Below, piece by piece: positions 5,465 through 6,605 of a stretch of 6,605 bases of DNA. The DNA comes from Lachnospiraceae bacterium (GTDB lineage: Bacteria > Bacillota > Clostridia > Lachnospirales > Lachnospiraceae), in assembly GCA_024684155.1 (NCBI GenBank), contig JAIKXK010000057.1, positions 1-6,605 of the forward strand, written 5' to 3'. A program made the translations under genes and the position numbers. The notes beneath the pieces were generated by a model. That model was given only the letters and a program-made list of their open reading frames with translations, searched no databases and was not told the origin of the DNA. Each line of letters begins with the position of its first letter. The stretch's first letter is position 1.

Positions 5465-5537
5465 GCGCGATTAGCTCAGTTGGTAGAGCACCTGACTCTT
5501 AATCAGGGTGTCCAGGGTTCGAGACCCTGATCGCGCA
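5465..5537 (+). tRNA. tRNA-Lys (anticodon CTT, reads AAG)
   Basis: The 73-nt cloverleaf is complete. Acceptor GCGCGAT (5465-5471) pairs with ATCGCGC (5530-5536), with discriminator A5537. The D arm is GCTC/GAGC (5474-5477, 5486-5489) with loop AGTTGGTA. The anticodon stem is CCTGA/TCAGG (5491-5495, 5503-5507), and loop CTCTTAA puts CTT at 5498-5500. The variable region GTGTC is followed by T stem CAGGG/CCCTG (5513-5517, 5525-5529) with loop TTCGAGA. CCA is not encoded. It has its own strong promoter and terminator, so it is at least partly a monocistronic unit. Confidence 0.98.
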
Positions 5538-5543
5538 TTATAG

Positions 5544-5588
5544 AGGTCTTGATTTTGCAGAGTTCTGTGGGGTCAGGGCTTTTTTTTT
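5544..5588 (+). terminator. Intrinsic terminator after tRNA-Lys, directly before the MBOAT ribosome site
   Basis: Positions 5544-5560 pair continuously with 5565-5581 around an AGTT loop. This 17-bp stem contains many G-U wobbles, followed by or overlapping a run of nine T (5580-5588). This is a classic Rho-independent terminator for the tRNA transcript. The MBOAT ribosome site begins only two bases after the T run, so the element could equally control read-through into that gene. Confidence 0.88.
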
Positions 5589-5601
5589 CGAAGGAGAGTA
5601 T

Positions 5602-6605
5602 ATGATTACATTTACAAGTCTCACATTCATATTAAGATTCCTTGTAGTATTTATTTTTGTATACTATCTATTCCCTAAAAAATATCAAAACCTTGTTTTG
5701 TTTCTAGGAAGTTTAGTTTTCTATGGAATGGGACAATGTATGTTCTTACCCTTATTAATCTTTTTAACCATTTTAAATTATTGTTTTGGTAATTGGATGA
5801 TATCAGCAAAAAATCGTGGATATTTATTATCTTACAGAAAACTACGATTTATCTTTGTTCTAATATTTGATGTAGCTGTCTTAGTTTTATTTAAGGCTTT
5901 ATCATTAGGTATAGATTCTTTTGTATTTCCAGTTGGAATCAGTTTTTACATATTTAAAATGATTTCCTTCCAGGTAGATTGTTTTACAGATAAAATAAAA
6001 GAAAATATGAAATTTACTGCGGTAGCAGCGTATTTTACCATGTTCCCTCAAATTACACAGGGTCCAATTATGCGTTATGAAAATAATATCTTTTCTGAGG
6101 GAAGAAAATTTTCTCTAATAAACTTGGAATTGGGATTAGAATATTTTTGTATCGGATTTGGAATGAAGGTATTATTAGCTGATCGATTAGCACTTCTTTG
6201 GAATGAAATTCAAAAGATTGGAGTGGATTCCATATCATCTCCATTAGCCTGGATGGGTGTTTATGGATATACCTTCGAATTATACTTTGATTTTTGGGGA
6301 TATTCTTTAATGGCGGCAGGACTTGGAGTAATGCTTGGATTTCCATTTATAGAAAACTTTTCAAATCCTTATGGGTCAAAATCAGTATCAGAGTTTTATA
6401 GAAGGTGGCATGTAAGTCTAGGAACATGGTTTCGAGATTATATGTATTTCCCTTTAGGCGGAAGTAGAAAAGGAAAAAAATCAACCATTGCTAATTTAAT
6501 GATGGTTTGGGTAGTAACAGGACTTTGGCATGGTGGAACCATAAACTTTGTAATCTGGGGAGTAATCCTGGGTGTTATTATTGTATGCGAAAAGTTTTTA
6601 TGGAA
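5602..6605 (+). CDS. MBOAT family O-acyltransferase (AlgI/DltB-like), 3' end outside the window
   Basis: The frame stays open for 334 codons to the window edge; family members usually have about 450-500 residues, so roughly the last third is missing. It is a polytopic membrane protein with hydrophobic helices from residue 5 onward. Family signatures are FPVGISFYIF, FPQITQGPIMRYE, YFDFWGYS, SVSEFYRRWHVSLGTWFRDYMYFPLGG and GLWHGG. The invariant catalytic-type His of WHG is His310 and the upstream conserved His in RRWH is His270. Such enzymes move acyl groups (often acetyl or D-alanyl) across the membrane onto cell-surface polymers, usually with a secreted SGNH/DHHW partner encoded next door. 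The substrate cannot be told here. AAGGAG (5591-5596) is 5 bases before the ATG. No separate promoter fits between the terminator and this site. Confidence 0.93.
   Translation, partial: MITFTSLTFILRFLVVFIFVYYLFPKKYQNLVLFLGSLVFYGMGQCMFLPLLIFLTILNYCFGNWMISAKNRGYLLSYRKLRFIFVLIFDVAVLVLFKALSLGIDSFVFPVGISFYIFKMISFQVDCFTDKIKENMKFTAVAAYFTMFPQITQGPIMRYENNIFSEGRKFSLINLELGLEYFCIGFGMKVLLADRLALLWNEIQKIGVDSISSPLAWMGVYGYTFELYFDFWGYSLMAAGLGVMLGFPFIENFSNPYGSKSVSEFYRRWHVSLGTWFRDYMYFPLGGSRKGKKSTIANLMMVWVVTGLWHGGTINFVIWGVILGVIIVCEKFLW

Noticed and set aside
6068..6346. Minus-strand 92-residue open frame inside the MBOAT gene
   Set aside because: The + strand frame has unmistakable MBOAT motifs through the same bases.

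Overview
The window is AT-rich, low-GC Firmicutes DNA. It most likely comes from a Clostridia/Lachnospiraceae chromosome. The clues are a parA-parB-DUF4446 order typical of Clostridia, a DUF3881-type gene (a family I associate with Lachnospiraceae), strong AGGAGG-like ribosome sites, and two tRNA genes without encoded CCA. The species cannot be fixed from sequence alone. A perfect parS palindrome next to parA-parB is typical of an origin-proximal chromosomal segregation locus rather than a plasmid.

Layout, all on the + strand. Positions 1-229 are a non-coding leader with two small inverted repeats, a perfect 16-bp parS (80-95) and an extended -10 promoter. parA (230-991), parB (1005-1904) and a one-TM DUF4446 gene (1950-2447) follow, closely spaced, and end at a 15-bp stem-loop. 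A good promoter overlaps that stem-loop and would drive the DUF3881 gene (best start 2530, end 3402). Twelve bases after its stop comes tRNA-Arg(CCT) (3415-3486). Next is a 596-residue membrane-anchored, coiled-coil, very acidic repeat protein (3524-5314), which ends at a long hairpin terminator. A 32-bp pure A/T run and a strong promoter then drive tRNA-Lys(CTT) (5465-5537). This is followed by a textbook hairpin plus T9 terminator (5544-5588). Immediately after it begins an MBOAT-family O-acyltransferase gene (5602 to window end, truncated by the edge).

How they work together. ParA, ParB and parS form a complete chromosome partition module: ParB loads CTP-dependently at parS and stimulates the ParA ATPase. 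DUF4446 travels with parB in Clostridia, but its role is unknown. The DUF3881 gene, tRNA-Arg and repeat-protein gene have no convincing terminator between them, so the tRNA may be processed from a protein-coding transcript. The MBOAT gene has no room for its own promoter after the terminator, so it may depend on read-through from the tRNA-Lys promoter.

The least explained item is the repeat protein. It has a two-helix membrane hairpin, about 150 residues of coiled coil, eight tandem 11-residue acidic units, and three 52-residue units. Each of the latter carries an LSPDQIAAMFAQV peptide that resembles, loosely, the FliM N-terminal CheY-binding peptide.
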